From NCBI RefSeq assembly GCF_900105025.1, contig NZ_LT629759.1, forward strand, positions 1,116,001 to 1,180,000: 64,000 nucleotides of DNA, written 5' to 3'. The notes beneath the pieces are model-generated. The model ran no database searches and was not told the DNA's origin. It saw only the letters and a list, made by a program, of their open reading frames with translations. The DNA is from Parafannyhessea umbonata. GTDB taxonomy: Bacteria > Actinomycetota > Coriobacteriia > Coriobacteriales > Atopobiaceae. The translations under genes were made by a program, and so were the position numbers. Below are positions 48,940-60,348 of the stretch, one piece after another; the first letter of the stretch is position 1, and every line of letters starts with the position of its first letter.

Positions 48940-51900
48940 CTAGCCTACCACGCGGCCGAAGCCGGGTGTGATGGGCTTGTTGATGCGCTCGAGCAGCTCG
49001 GTCGCGTCCGCGCCCAGGACCCACTCGCAGAACCCCGCGAACGCCTCGCGCGAGTGCAGCCCCTCAAGATAGCGAATCGAGTCGCCGAGCTCCATCTTAC
49101 GCGGCGAATCCACCATCGCTATTCGGCGAGCGGACCCATATCCGGAGGTGGTGAGGAACCCCAGCTCCTTGAAGACGGACACCCCGCACGACACGCCCTT
49201 CTCGTCCAGGCGCGACCTTGGGTCCGTGTCGAGCGCGAACTGCGCGATGTCGGCGTTGGATGACGAGAAGGACCCGTCGCCGCCCTCGGCGGCCGCCTGC
49301 GAGGCCAGGCTCCTGAGGGCTCGGTACAGCCTCACGAGGTCGTCGCGGCCCGGGGCCGCCGAAGAGACGATCCTTTCGTTGATGCGTGCGTCGCGCGCGC
49401 CAAACAGCAGGAAGATCTGGGCGTCGTCGCCGTCGCGGCCCGCGCGGCCGCTCATCTGGTTGAACTCCGTCGCGCCGAACGGCATGTGGTACAGCATCAC
49501 GTTGCGGATGTCCGGGAGGTTCACGCCCTCGCCAAACGCGCTCGTGCTCACGATGCAGCACAGCTCGCCGGAACGGAACGCCCCCTCCACGCGCAGGCGG
49601 TCCTGACGCGACAGGCCGGCATTGTAGAACGCGATGCGGTGCGCGAGCTCGGGAATGCGCTGCCTGAGCATGCGCGCGAGCGATACGGACTGCTCGCGGG
49701 AGTTGACGTAGACCACGGTCTTGAGCCCGCACGACACGACGTTCACGAGCACGGCCTCGCGGTCGCGCAGCTCGCGCAGGTCGCGCAGGTGCAGGTTCTG
49801 TCTCACGGAGCGGTCGACCACGACGTCCTCCTCCGCGATGCCAAGAAGGCCGCAGATCCTGCGCGCCACGTCATCTGCCGCCGTTGCCGTGACCGCGAGC
49901 GTCGTGGGATGGCCGAGGGCATCGAGCACCTGCGGCATCTGCGCGTACGCGCCGCGGCCGCCCTCTCCGGCGTGGTGCGCCTCGTCTATCACGAGGAAGG
50001 ACACCCTGCCGCCCCGGGCAAAGCGGTCGCGATGTATCGCGAGGAACTCCGGCGTCGTCAGCACGACGTCCACCTCGCCGGCCGCAAGCGCGTCGAACGT
50101 GCGGGAGCGCTCGTCCAGCGGGGTCTCCCCCGTGAGCACCCGCACGGCCATGCCAAGCTTCCCGAACGAGTCTGACAGGTGGTACGCCTGGTCCGTCACG
50201 AGGGCGCGCAGCGGATACACGAACACGCTCGCGCGCCGTCGCAGTATCGCCTCGCGCGCGGCATGCATGTGGAAGATGAGCGATTTGCCGCGCCCCGTCG
50301 CCATGATGGCGAGCGTGGACGTTCCGCGGGCAAGCTGCTCTATGGCGAGCCTCTGGGCATCAAGCAGCTCGTGCTCGCCGATCATGGTGCGCCTGAGCTC
50401 GTCTGTGAGCTCGACCTCGGACAGCGTCTCCAGGTAGCCGCGCACGGCGCCTGCAGTCGCGCGGGCGGCCTCCTCGCCGTCGGCGGCCGACGTGCGCTCC
50501 ACCACGACGTTCACGCCGCGCGAGCGCTTCTGCTCCGTGCCGCCCGTCACCTCGCTCACGCGCGCGGCGTACGTGGCGCCCGCATCCATGAGCGGCGCGA
50601 GCGCGGCCGCGATCTGGCGGCGCAGATAGCCCACCTGCGTGCCGTTCGCCGTCATCACGGCGATGGCGTTCTCGTCCGCCGGGTTGTCCTCCTGGCGCAC
50701 GAGGGACAGCTCTTCTCCCCCGCGAAGCTCCGCCGCGGCGGACTGGCGTTCGTCGAAGCTCACGCCCACGACCTTCGTCGCAAAGCTCTTTGCCTCCGCG
50801 ACGCCCGCGTACTCGTCGCGTGACAGGATCTCGCCGGCACGCGAGAAGAGCTCGTCCGCGAGGTCGTCGCCATCCATGGGCGCGCCCGGCGCCGGGTCGC
50901 GATACACGATGTCGCGCACCATGAGCTTTGGCTTCGTCCTGCCCTGCCACGTCTCGCTCACGGGCTCGAACACGAGGTCGACCGCGCCGTCGCAGTCCAC
51001 GGCACGGTCGATGTGCGGCGTGCGGAACATTATGGCCGCGACGCTGCTCACGCCGTCCGTCGCCACGAAGCGCAGATGGTTGCCCTTGCCGCCCACCTTC
51101 GCGCGGTTGCGCATCGTGACGCCACGGGTGCCGAACAGCGGCTTCTTGTTGCCCTGGCCAAACGGCTGCATCACCTCGAGCGCATCGATGTTCTCGACCG
51201 TCATCTCGTCCAGGCCCACGAGCGCCGTGACCTCGCCACGGTCCTCGAACTCCTCCTCGGGAAGCGCGTCCATCACGTCCTCGAGCGACTGCCTGAACGA
51301 GTCCAGGCTCGCGGCGTCGCACGTGACGCCTACGGCGCCCGCGTGCCCGCCAAAGCGCACGAGCTCGTCCGAGCACTGCTCCACCGCGTGGAACAGGTCG
51401 ACCGAGCCGACGGAGCGGCCAGAGCCGCGCGCTATGCCGTCCGAGATGGAGAACAGGATCGCGGGCACGTGATAGCGGTTCGTGATGCGGCTCGCGACGA
51501 TGCCCTTCACGCCCTCGTGCCAGCCCTCGCCGCCGACGACGATGACGCGGCCGCCGTCGTAGGTGGCCTCGACCTTTGCCATCGCCTCGTCCGTGAGCTG
51601 CGCCTCTATCTCGCGTCGCTCCGTGTTCACCTGCTCCAGGCGTGCGGCCAGCTGCGCCGCGCGCGCGGGGTCGGAGGTGAGCAGCAGGTCGAACGCGACG
51701 TCGGTCGTACCCATGCGCCCCGCCGCGTTCAGGCGCGGTATGAGCGAGAAGGGCAGGTCGTCTGAGCCGATGGTCGCGAGGTCCACGCCGGCGGTCGCGG
51801 CAAGCGCCACGATACCCGGTCGGCGGGTGGCACGCATGCATGCGATGCCATCGGCAACGAGGGCGCGGTTCTCCCCCTCGAGCAGCATCATGTCCGAGAT

Positions 51901-52602
51901 GGTACCGAGGGTCGCGACCTCCGTGTACGCGCGCCACAGCGCCGGTTCTCCCTTGCGGCGGCCAAGCTCCTGTGCGAGCTTCAGCGCGACGCCGGCGCCC
52001 GCGAGCTCGCGCGAGACGTTGTGCTCCTCGAGCTTGGGATCGCACACGGGCACGCCCTCGGGAACGAGCTCAGCCGGCTCGTGATGGTCGGTCACGACCA
52101 CGTCGATGCCCTGGGTCTTGAGCCAGTCGACCTCGGCCCTGGAGGCGATGCCGTTGTCCACGGTGACGATGAGGTCGGGATGGCAGCCCTCTATGACGCG
52201 GGCAAGCGCGTCGCGCGAGAGGCCGTAACCCTCGCCAAAGCGGTTGGGGATGTACGGCTGCACCCTGCCGCCCAGCTCGCGCAGGGCGAGCGTCAGCAGG
52301 CAGGTCGCAGACATGCCGTCCACGTCGAAGTCGCCGAAGACCGCGATGGACTCGCCGGCGTCGAGCGCGCGCTCCACGCGGTCCGCCGCCGCGCCCATGC
52401 CGGGGATGAGCAGCGGGTCCGCCCAGTCGCGCTCGAGCGACGGCGTGAGGAAGCGCTCTGCCTCCTCCACCGTCGCGATGCCGCGGGCGGCGAGCGTCCT
52501 GGCCACGATGGCCGGGACGTGGCAGCCCTCCATGAGGGCGCGCTCCGCCGAGACGTCCCTGGGCAGGATGTCCCACCTGCGACTGTCAGCGAGCCCGGGC
52601 AC
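48940..52602 (-). CDS. recJ: RecJ exonuclease fused to a HIRAN domain and an SF2 (RecQ-like) helicase
   Basis: The 1220-aa product is about twice the usual RecJ length. Residues 1-560 are RecJ: motif I DFDVDG (91-96), DNG at 149-151, DHH (172-174), DHHA1 with FGGHAGAVG and the OB fold. Residues 608-690 match a HIRAN domain (GVSFDERQ, NPADENAIAV, VGYLRRQIA). Residues 745-1100 are an SF2 helicase: Walker A MATGRGKS (767-774), DEAH (873-876), TAT (905-907) and QMSGRAGRDG (1049-1058). No RQC or HRDC zinc region of RecQ is seen. It starts at a GTG two bases after the secF stop; the N-terminal RRWDILPRD is typical of RecJ. Unwinding and 5'-3' degradation in one chain would suit recombination repair. 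Confidence 0.93.
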   Translation of the reverse strand: MPGLADSRRWDILPRDVSAERALMEGCHVPAIVARTLAARGIATVEEAERFLTPSLERDWADPLLIPGMGAAADRVERALDAGESIAVFGDFDVDGMSATCLLTLALRELGGRVQPYIPNRFGEGYGLSRDALARVIEGCHPDLIVTVDNGIASRAEVDWLKTQGIDVVVTDHHEPAELVPEGVPVCDPKLEEHNVSRELAGAGVALKLAQELGRRKGEPALWRAYTEVATLGTISDMMLLEGENRALVADGIACMRATRRPGIVALAATAGVDLATIGSDDLPFSLIPRLNAAGRMGTTDVAFDLLLTSDPARAAQLAARLEQVNTERREIEAQLTDEAMAKVEATYDGGRVIVVGGEGWHEGVKGIVASRITNRYHVPAILFSISDGIARGSGRSVGSVDLFHAVEQCSDELVRFGGHAGAVGVTCDAASLDSFRQSLEDVMDALPEEEFEDRGEVTALVGLDEMTVENIDALEVMQPFGQGNKKPLFGTRGVTMRNRAKVGGKGNHLRFVATDGVSSVAAIMFRTPHIDRAVDCDGAVDLVFEPVSETWQGRTKPKLMVRDIVYRDPAPGAPMDGDDLADELFSRAGEILSRDEYAGVAEAKSFATKVVGVSFDERQSAAAELRGGEELSLVRQEDNPADENAIAVMTANGTQVGYLRRQIAAALAPLMDAGATYAARVSEVTGGTEQKRSRGVNVVVERTSAADGEEAARATAGAVRGYLETLSEVELTDELRRTMIGEHELLDAQRLAIEQLARGTSTLAIMATGRGKSLIFHMHAAREAILRRRASVFVYPLRALVTDQAYHLSDSFGKLGMAVRVLTGETPLDERSRTFDALAAGEVDVVLTTPEFLAIHRDRFARGGRVSFLVIDEAHHAGEGGRGAYAQMPQVLDALGHPTTLAVTATAADDVARRICGLLGIAEEDVVVDRSVRQNLHLRDLRELRDREAVLVNVVSCGLKTVVYVNSREQSVSLARMLRQRIPELAHRIAFYNAGLSRQDRLRVEGAFRSGELCCIVSTSAFGEGVNLPDIRNVMLYHMPFGATEFNQMSGRAGRDGDDAQIFLLFGARDARINERIVSSAAPGRDDLVRLYRALRSLASQAAAEGGDGSFSSSNADIAQFALDTDPRSRLDEKGVSCGVSVFKELGFLTTSGYGSARRIAMVDSPRKMELGDSIRYLEGLHSREAFAGFCEWVLGADATELLERINKPITPGFGRVVG

Positions 52603-52604
52603 CC

Positions 52605-53576
52605 CTACTCAGCGTCCTTGGAGACGACGGGCTCCGCGGGGGTGGCGGCGACGTCCCACCCGTACTTCTCCTCGAGCCTCTTCCACTTCTTCTCGCTCGT
52701 CTTCCAGATGGAGAGCAGCGGGCTTGCGACGGCGAAGCTCGAGTACGTGCCCAGCAGCTCGCCGACAAGCATGGCGAAGGCGAAGTCCTTGAGGGTCGAG
52801 CCGCCGAGCGCGAGCATGCAGATGACCGGCACCACCGTGGTGATGGTGGTGTTGATGGTGCGGACGATGACCTCGTTGATGGAGAAGTTCGCAATCTGGT
52901 GGAACGTGCGGTGCACGCCGTCCCTCAGCTGCCTCGCGTTCTCGTTCACGCGGTTGAACTCGACGACGGTGTCGTAGAGCGAGTAGCCCATGATGGTGAG
53001 GAGCGCCGCGACGACGTTTGGCGTGATGGGCGTCTGCGTCCACGCGTACACGCCGAGCGTGATCACGAGGTCGTGCAGGAGCGCGACGACGGCCGTGATG
53101 GACATCTTGAACTCGTAGCGCACGGAGACGAACGCGATGATGAGCGCGATGGCGATGCCGAACGCGAGCGCAGACGAACGCGTGACGTCCGAGCCCCAGT
53201 CCGGGCCGATGGTCGTGACGGTGTAGTTCTCGGACGTGAGGCCGAGCGCCTTCGCCGCAGCGGCCGCATGCCTGTTTGCCGTGGACGGGTCCGTCGTGCC
53301 GGTGCGCACGAGGAAGCCGCTCTTGGCATCGCTCACCGTGGTCTGGACGCTTGCGTCCTTCTCGCCTGCGTCGGACAGCGCGTCCCTCATCTGGGCGATG
53401 GTGACGCTTCCGGTGTTGGTGAAGTCTATCTCGGTGCCGCCCTGGAACTCGATGCCGAAGACGAGGCCGCGCGCGACGAGCCCCACGACGGCCAGGACGA
53501 CGAGGACGGCGGACAGCCCGAGGAGCTGCCTCCTGTGCTGGATGAACGGAATCTCGTGGGCGAAGTGGCTACGCAT
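52605..53576 (-). CDS. secF: Protein translocase subunit SecF
   Basis: The 323-aa membrane protein has six spans and the SecF pattern FGIEFQGGTEID, with DTVVEFNRVNENAR near the fourth span. With SecD it uses the proton gradient to drive late steps of protein export. GGGAGG precedes the ATG. It overlaps secD by 8 bp. Confidence 0.96.
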   Translation of the reverse strand: MRSHFAHEIPFIQHRRQLLGLSAVLVVLAVVGLVARGLVFGIEFQGGTEIDFTNTGSVTIAQMRDALSDAGEKDASVQTTVSDAKSGFLVRTGTTDPSTANRHAAAAAKALGLTSENYTVTTIGPDWGSDVTRSSALAFGIAIALIIAFVSVRYEFKMSITAVVALLHDLVITLGVYAWTQTPITPNVVAALLTIMGYSLYDTVVEFNRVNENARQLRDGVHRTFHQIANFSINEVIVRTINTTITTVVPVICMLALGGSTLKDFAFAMLVGELLGTYSSFAVASPLLSIWKTSEKKWKRLEEKYGWDVAATPAEPVVSKDAE

Positions 53577-55059
53577 TCCGGACACCTCCCTTCTTCGCCT
53601 GGGCATCCTGCCTGCGCTTGGCCTCCGCGAGGTCCTGGTCGACGCCCCAGAAGACGGGGTGGCGCTCGATGGTGCCGAGGGCGAGCAGGCGCAGCGCCGG
53701 CGCCTTGAAGCAGAACATGGTGACGACGTCGCAGGCGATGCCGAGGGCGAGCGTGAGGCCGAAGCCCTTGACGGAGCCGATCGCGAAGAGGAACAGCGCG
53801 AGGGCGGTCACGAGCTGGACGGCGTCCGCGTCGAGCGACGTCATGATGCCGTGCTTCGCGCCGGAGACGGACGCGGCGCGCACGCCACGGCCCATGCGGA
53901 TCTCCTCGCGGAAGCGCTCGAGCACGAGGATCGAGGAGTCCGCGGCGGAGCCCGTGGTCAGAACGACGCCGGTAAGGCCCGGCAGCGTGAGCGCGAACAG
54001 GCCGAAGTGCGAGAGCGCCGCAAGGATGCCAAGGTAGACGATGCCGAACACCGCAAGCGAGCCAAGCGTGAGCAGGCCGAGGCCGCGGTAGAAGACAAAC
54101 AGGTACACGACGACGATCGCGACGCCGACCGCGATGGCGACGACGCCCTGGGTGAGGGAGTCCTGGCCGAGCGTGGGGCCGACGACGCGGCTCTCGGAGT
54201 ACTTGAGGGTGACGGGAAGCGAGCCGGAGTCGAGCACGGTCTTGAGGCTCTGGGCCTCCTTGAGCGTGAACTTGCCCGTGATGGAGACCTCGCCGCCGGT
54301 GATCTTGCTCTGGACGGCGGGGGCGGACTTCACGACGCCGTCCAGCACGATGGCGATGCGGCCGTTCGTGGGGGCGAGCTCGCCCGTGACGTCTGCGAAC
54401 TTCTTGCTGCCCGTGCCGTCGAGCTTGATGTTGACGGCGTAGTCGCCGGACAGCGAGTTGCCGGACTGCCCCACCTGAACGGAGTCTATGTGCGAGCCCG
54501 TCATGAACGGGGTGTAGGTGCCGCTCTTGAGCTTGACGTCCTCCGTGCCGGCGTTGATCTTCGCGAGGGCGTCCGCGTCTCCTATCTCGTCCAGGCGCAC
54601 GAACTCGAGAAGGCCCGTCTGGCCGATGGTCTTGATGGCCTGGTTGGCGTCGGTCGCACCGGGGATCTGGATGAGGATGGACTTGTCGCCCTGCTTCTGG
54701 ACCGTGGTCTCGGACGCGCCGAGCGAGTTCACGCGGTTCTGGACGATGGTGGTCGCGGTCGCCATGTCGTCGGCGGACGGGGCCGACCCGTCCGGCTTGC
54801 TCGCCGTCATGATGACGGACACGCCGCCGCGGATGTCGAGTCCCTGGGTGATCTTCTCGCCCACCGGCGTGAACGCGATGACGCACGCCACGAGAACGGC
54901 CAGCAGCACCACGAGCGTTGACGCGTAGCGCCTGCGGCGCGGGTCCGACTTCCTGCCCCGGCGTCCCCTGCGCGCGGGCTTGGGACGAGCCGCGCCCTCC
55001 GTGGCGTTCCAGCGGTCGACGCCGGAGAGGGACTCAGAGTTCTTCTTCTCTCGAGCCAT
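53569..55059 (-). CDS. secD: Protein translocase subunit SecD
   Basis: The 496-aa product has an Arg/Lys-rich cytoplasmic N-terminus, one span, a large exported P1 region (TQGLDIRGGVSVIM), then five spans with ESRVVGPTLGQDS. The length fits actinobacterial SecD. AAGG lies seven bases before the ATG at 55059. It pairs with SecF and follows tgt. Confidence 0.96.
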   Translation of the reverse strand: MAREKKNSESLSGVDRWNATEGAARPKPARRGRRGRKSDPRRRRYASTLVVLLAVLVACVIAFTPVGEKITQGLDIRGGVSVIMTASKPDGSAPSADDMATATTIVQNRVNSLGASETTVQKQGDKSILIQIPGATDANQAIKTIGQTGLLEFVRLDEIGDADALAKINAGTEDVKLKSGTYTPFMTGSHIDSVQVGQSGNSLSGDYAVNIKLDGTGSKKFADVTGELAPTNGRIAIVLDGVVKSAPAVQSKITGGEVSITGKFTLKEAQSLKTVLDSGSLPVTLKYSESRVVGPTLGQDSLTQGVVAIAVGVAIVVVYLFVFYRGLGLLTLGSLAVFGIVYLGILAALSHFGLFALTLPGLTGVVLTTGSAADSSILVLERFREEIRMGRGVRAASVSGAKHGIMTSLDADAVQLVTALALFLFAIGSVKGFGLTLALGIACDVVTMFCFKAPALRLLALGTIERHPVFWGVDQDLAEAKRRQDAQAKKGGVRNA

Positions 55060-55135
55060 AGCAAAGCCTTCTGTCTGTGGGGGCTAGGCCCCCGATTGAT
55101 TCAACCCGTCCATAATAGCCCACTTGGTGGACGCC

Positions 55136-57857
<2,722 letters not shown>

Positions 57858-57999
57858 AGCCGCTCCCATTCTGACAAGTCCAACGGACGTCTCTGTGACC
57901 ACCCGAGTATACGCGCAACCGCACCCTCTCCCCTCCGCGCGCTACCATGATGGAATGACACGCAGCCACGGCCAGACAACGCATAAGCGAGGAGGGACG

Positions 58000-59211
58000 A
58001 TGCCACGCTTTCTGTTCGCATCGGATTCGTTCAAGGGCACGCTGAGCTCCGCCCAGACGGCAGAGCTCCTTGCCGCCTCGGCGCGACGGCACTTCCCCGG
58101 CTGCCGCACGCAAGCCATCCCCATGGCAGACGGCGGAGAGGGCACCGCACGGGCGCTCGCCCTCGCACAGGGTGGCCGCATGGTGCACTCAGCGGCGCAC
58201 GACGCCCTCGGCAGGCCGATCGTGGCCTCCTACGCGCTCCTCCCCCACGGGCGCGCCGTGATAGAGATGGCCGCGGCGGCGGGCCTTCCCCTCGTGGCGC
58301 CTGCAGAGCGCGACGTTGAGGCCGCAAGCACCGCGGGCGTGGGCGAGCTCGTCAAGGACGCGCTCGACCGCGGCGCGCGCGACGTCACCATCGCCCTCGG
58401 CGGCAGCGCCACAAACGATGGCGGCATGGGCTGCATGCGCGCGCTGGGGTTTCGCCTGCTTGGCGCCGGGCGAGAAGAGCTTGCCGGCCGCGGCGGAGAC
58501 CTCGCGCTGGTCCGCGCCATCGACTGCTCCCATGCGGACGCGCGCCTTTCGCGAACGAGCTTCACCGTGATGTGCGACGTGGACAACCCGCTCCTGGGAC
58601 CCGACGGCGCCGCGCGCACGTTCGCCCCGCAGAAGGGTGCGGACGCCTCGTGCGTGAAGCGGCTGGAGCGTGGCATGGAAAACTACGCCCGTGTGCTCGA
58701 GCGCACGTTCGGCAAAGGCTTCGACGTGCCCGGTGCCGGCGCCGCCGGCGGCATGGGAGCCGGCTGCCTCGCGTTTCTGGGCGCCCGCGCCGAGCCGGGC
58801 GTCGAGCGCGTGCTTTCGCTCGTGGGCTTCGACCGGCTGCTTCAAGACGCGGACCTCGTGGTCACGGGCGAGGGACGCCTCGACGCCCAGACGGCCCGCG
58901 GCAAGGTCGTCGCCGGGGTAGCCGCCGCGTGCGCCCGGGCGGGCGTGCCATGCGTGGCCGTCGTCGGCTCCGTGGAGCCCGGTGCCACGCCGCCGGCGGG
59001 CGTCACGGCGACCTTCCCCACCACAAGCGGCCCCATGACCCTGGACTACGCGCTCGCCCACGCCACCGAGCTCTATGCCCAGACGGCGGAGCGGCTCTTC
59101 TCGGCCCTTGCCGCAGGCGCCAGCCTTGGCGCGCGCGAGCCCACGCCGTCGGCCTCGGCCATGGCCGTGCCCGCACCGGCGCCGGCTCGCCGCGCGGTGC
59201 CGCCGCGCTAA
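58000..59211 (+). CDS. glxK: Glycerate kinase (GlxK/GarK type)
   Basis: The 403-aa product phosphorylates glycerate, feeding it into glycolysis. The family phrases SDSFKGTLSS, ADGGEGTARAL and GAAGGMGAGCLA are present. The last 40 residues are Ala/Pro-rich and disordered. GGAGGGACG is directly before the ATG at 58000. It stands alone, divergent from the M18 peptidase gene, with gpmA elsewhere as a downstream step. Confidence 0.92.
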   Translation: MPRFLFASDSFKGTLSSAQTAELLAASARRHFPGCRTQAIPMADGGEGTARALALAQGGRMVHSAAHDALGRPIVASYALLPHGRAVIEMAAAAGLPLVAPAERDVEAASTAGVGELVKDALDRGARDVTIALGGSATNDGGMGCMRALGFRLLGAGREELAGRGGDLALVRAIDCSHADARLSRTSFTVMCDVDNPLLGPDGAARTFAPQKGADASCVKRLERGMENYARVLERTFGKGFDVPGAGAAGGMGAGCLAFLGARAEPGVERVLSLVGFDRLLQDADLVVTGEGRLDAQTARGKVVAGVAAACARAGVPCVAVVGSVEPGATPPAGVTATFPTTSGPMTLDYALAHATELYAQTAERLFSALAAGASLGAREPTPSASAMAVPAPAPARRAVPPR

Positions 59212-59295
59212 ACTGCTACCCTAGGGAGACCGACCCGCCACGCCGCGACGGAGGCGCGGCCGGCAGAGCCTCACCGTCGCACGTTAGGACAACGC

Positions 59296-60264
59296 ATGAA
59301 CCTCGCACAGGCCATCGAGCACGCAAACGCGCTGGCGTTTCCCGGCTTCCTCGTGGATGACCAGTCCCTCACGGACGAGCGCCGCAAGAACGAGGAGGCA
59401 ATCGGCCTGCTGCTCGATGCCTGGAAGAGCGCGCCGGCCGGCCAGGAGCCGTTCTCGTTCGCCCTCATCCAGTCGCTGGCCGATCAGAACCGCGTCATCT
59501 GCGACAAGTACGGAGCGGCGCGCCTGCGCAACGACTCCAACGACTTCAGCCTCGCGCGCAAGCTCTCGGACGAGGACCTGGTGCGGTCGGTGGCCGCCAT
59601 GCAGCACCGGCCGGAGGCGGACGTCGCCGCATCGGCGGGACCGCTTCTGCAGGATTTGGGCATCGCGTACACGGAGGCGCCGGTCAGCGGCACCGTCATG
59701 GGTATCGACCTCGAGACGACGGACCGCTACCCGGACCGCGGATACATCATCAACCTGGGCATGGAGTTCATGGACCTTTCGCCCAAGGCGAAGCCGCACG
59801 ACGGCCACACCGCGTACTTTGGCATCCCGTCGCTGTACCAACAGGCAGGCGTGCCCCTGAGCGACATCCACCACATCACGTGGGACGACCTTGCGGGCAA
59901 GCCGGCGTTTCGCGATGCCCGCCGCGAGCAGGAGGCGCTGCTGACGGCGTTCAAGGCGTTTCCCATCATGGCGCACAACGCCGCGTTCGAGGACTCGTGG
60001 CTCACGCTGCACCTGGACGGCTACGCCGAGGCGCGCAAGGCCGGCCAGATCGTGGTGATAGACTCGCGCGACATCTGTCGTCGCGTGGACCCGGACTACA
60101 AGACCCTCCCTCACGACTCGCGTCCCGCGGCGCTCGAGAGCTGGGCAAAGCGCCGCGGCGTCCTTTCCGGCGACGAGGCGGAGGTCCACCTGGGCCTCGA
60201 CGACGTAGACCTCATGTTCAAGACGGTCCAGGCGGAGTTTGCCGAGCGCAACATGTTCAAGTAG
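59296..60264 (+). CDS. DnaQ-like 3'-5' exonuclease
   Basis: The 322-aa product has a DEDD exonuclease domain from about residue 130: Exo I GIDLETTDR with the paired acidic residues, Exo II MAHNAAFEDSWL, and an Exo III region HLGLDDVDLMFK. The N-terminal 120 residues are helical and unrecognised. This layout resembles RNase T/epsilon-type nucleases, but the real substrate is not clear. AGGA stands six bases before the ATG. It converges on the alpha-glucosidase gene. Confidence 0.85.
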   Translation: MNLAQAIEHANALAFPGFLVDDQSLTDERRKNEEAIGLLLDAWKSAPAGQEPFSFALIQSLADQNRVICDKYGAARLRNDSNDFSLARKLSDEDLVRSVAAMQHRPEADVAASAGPLLQDLGIAYTEAPVSGTVMGIDLETTDRYPDRGYIINLGMEFMDLSPKAKPHDGHTAYFGIPSLYQQAGVPLSDIHHITWDDLAGKPAFRDARREQEALLTAFKAFPIMAHNAAFEDSWLTLHLDGYAEARKAGQIVVIDSRDICRRVDPDYKTLPHDSRPAALESWAKRRGVLSGDEAEVHLGLDDVDLMFKTVQAEFAERNMFK

Positions 60265-60348
60265 CGCCGGCTGCGCCTGCGCCCGCGGGCGAGAGGGACG
60301 CGGCGCCGCGCTCCCGGCCGTCTGCCGACCCCGGCGTCGCAGCGTCCG

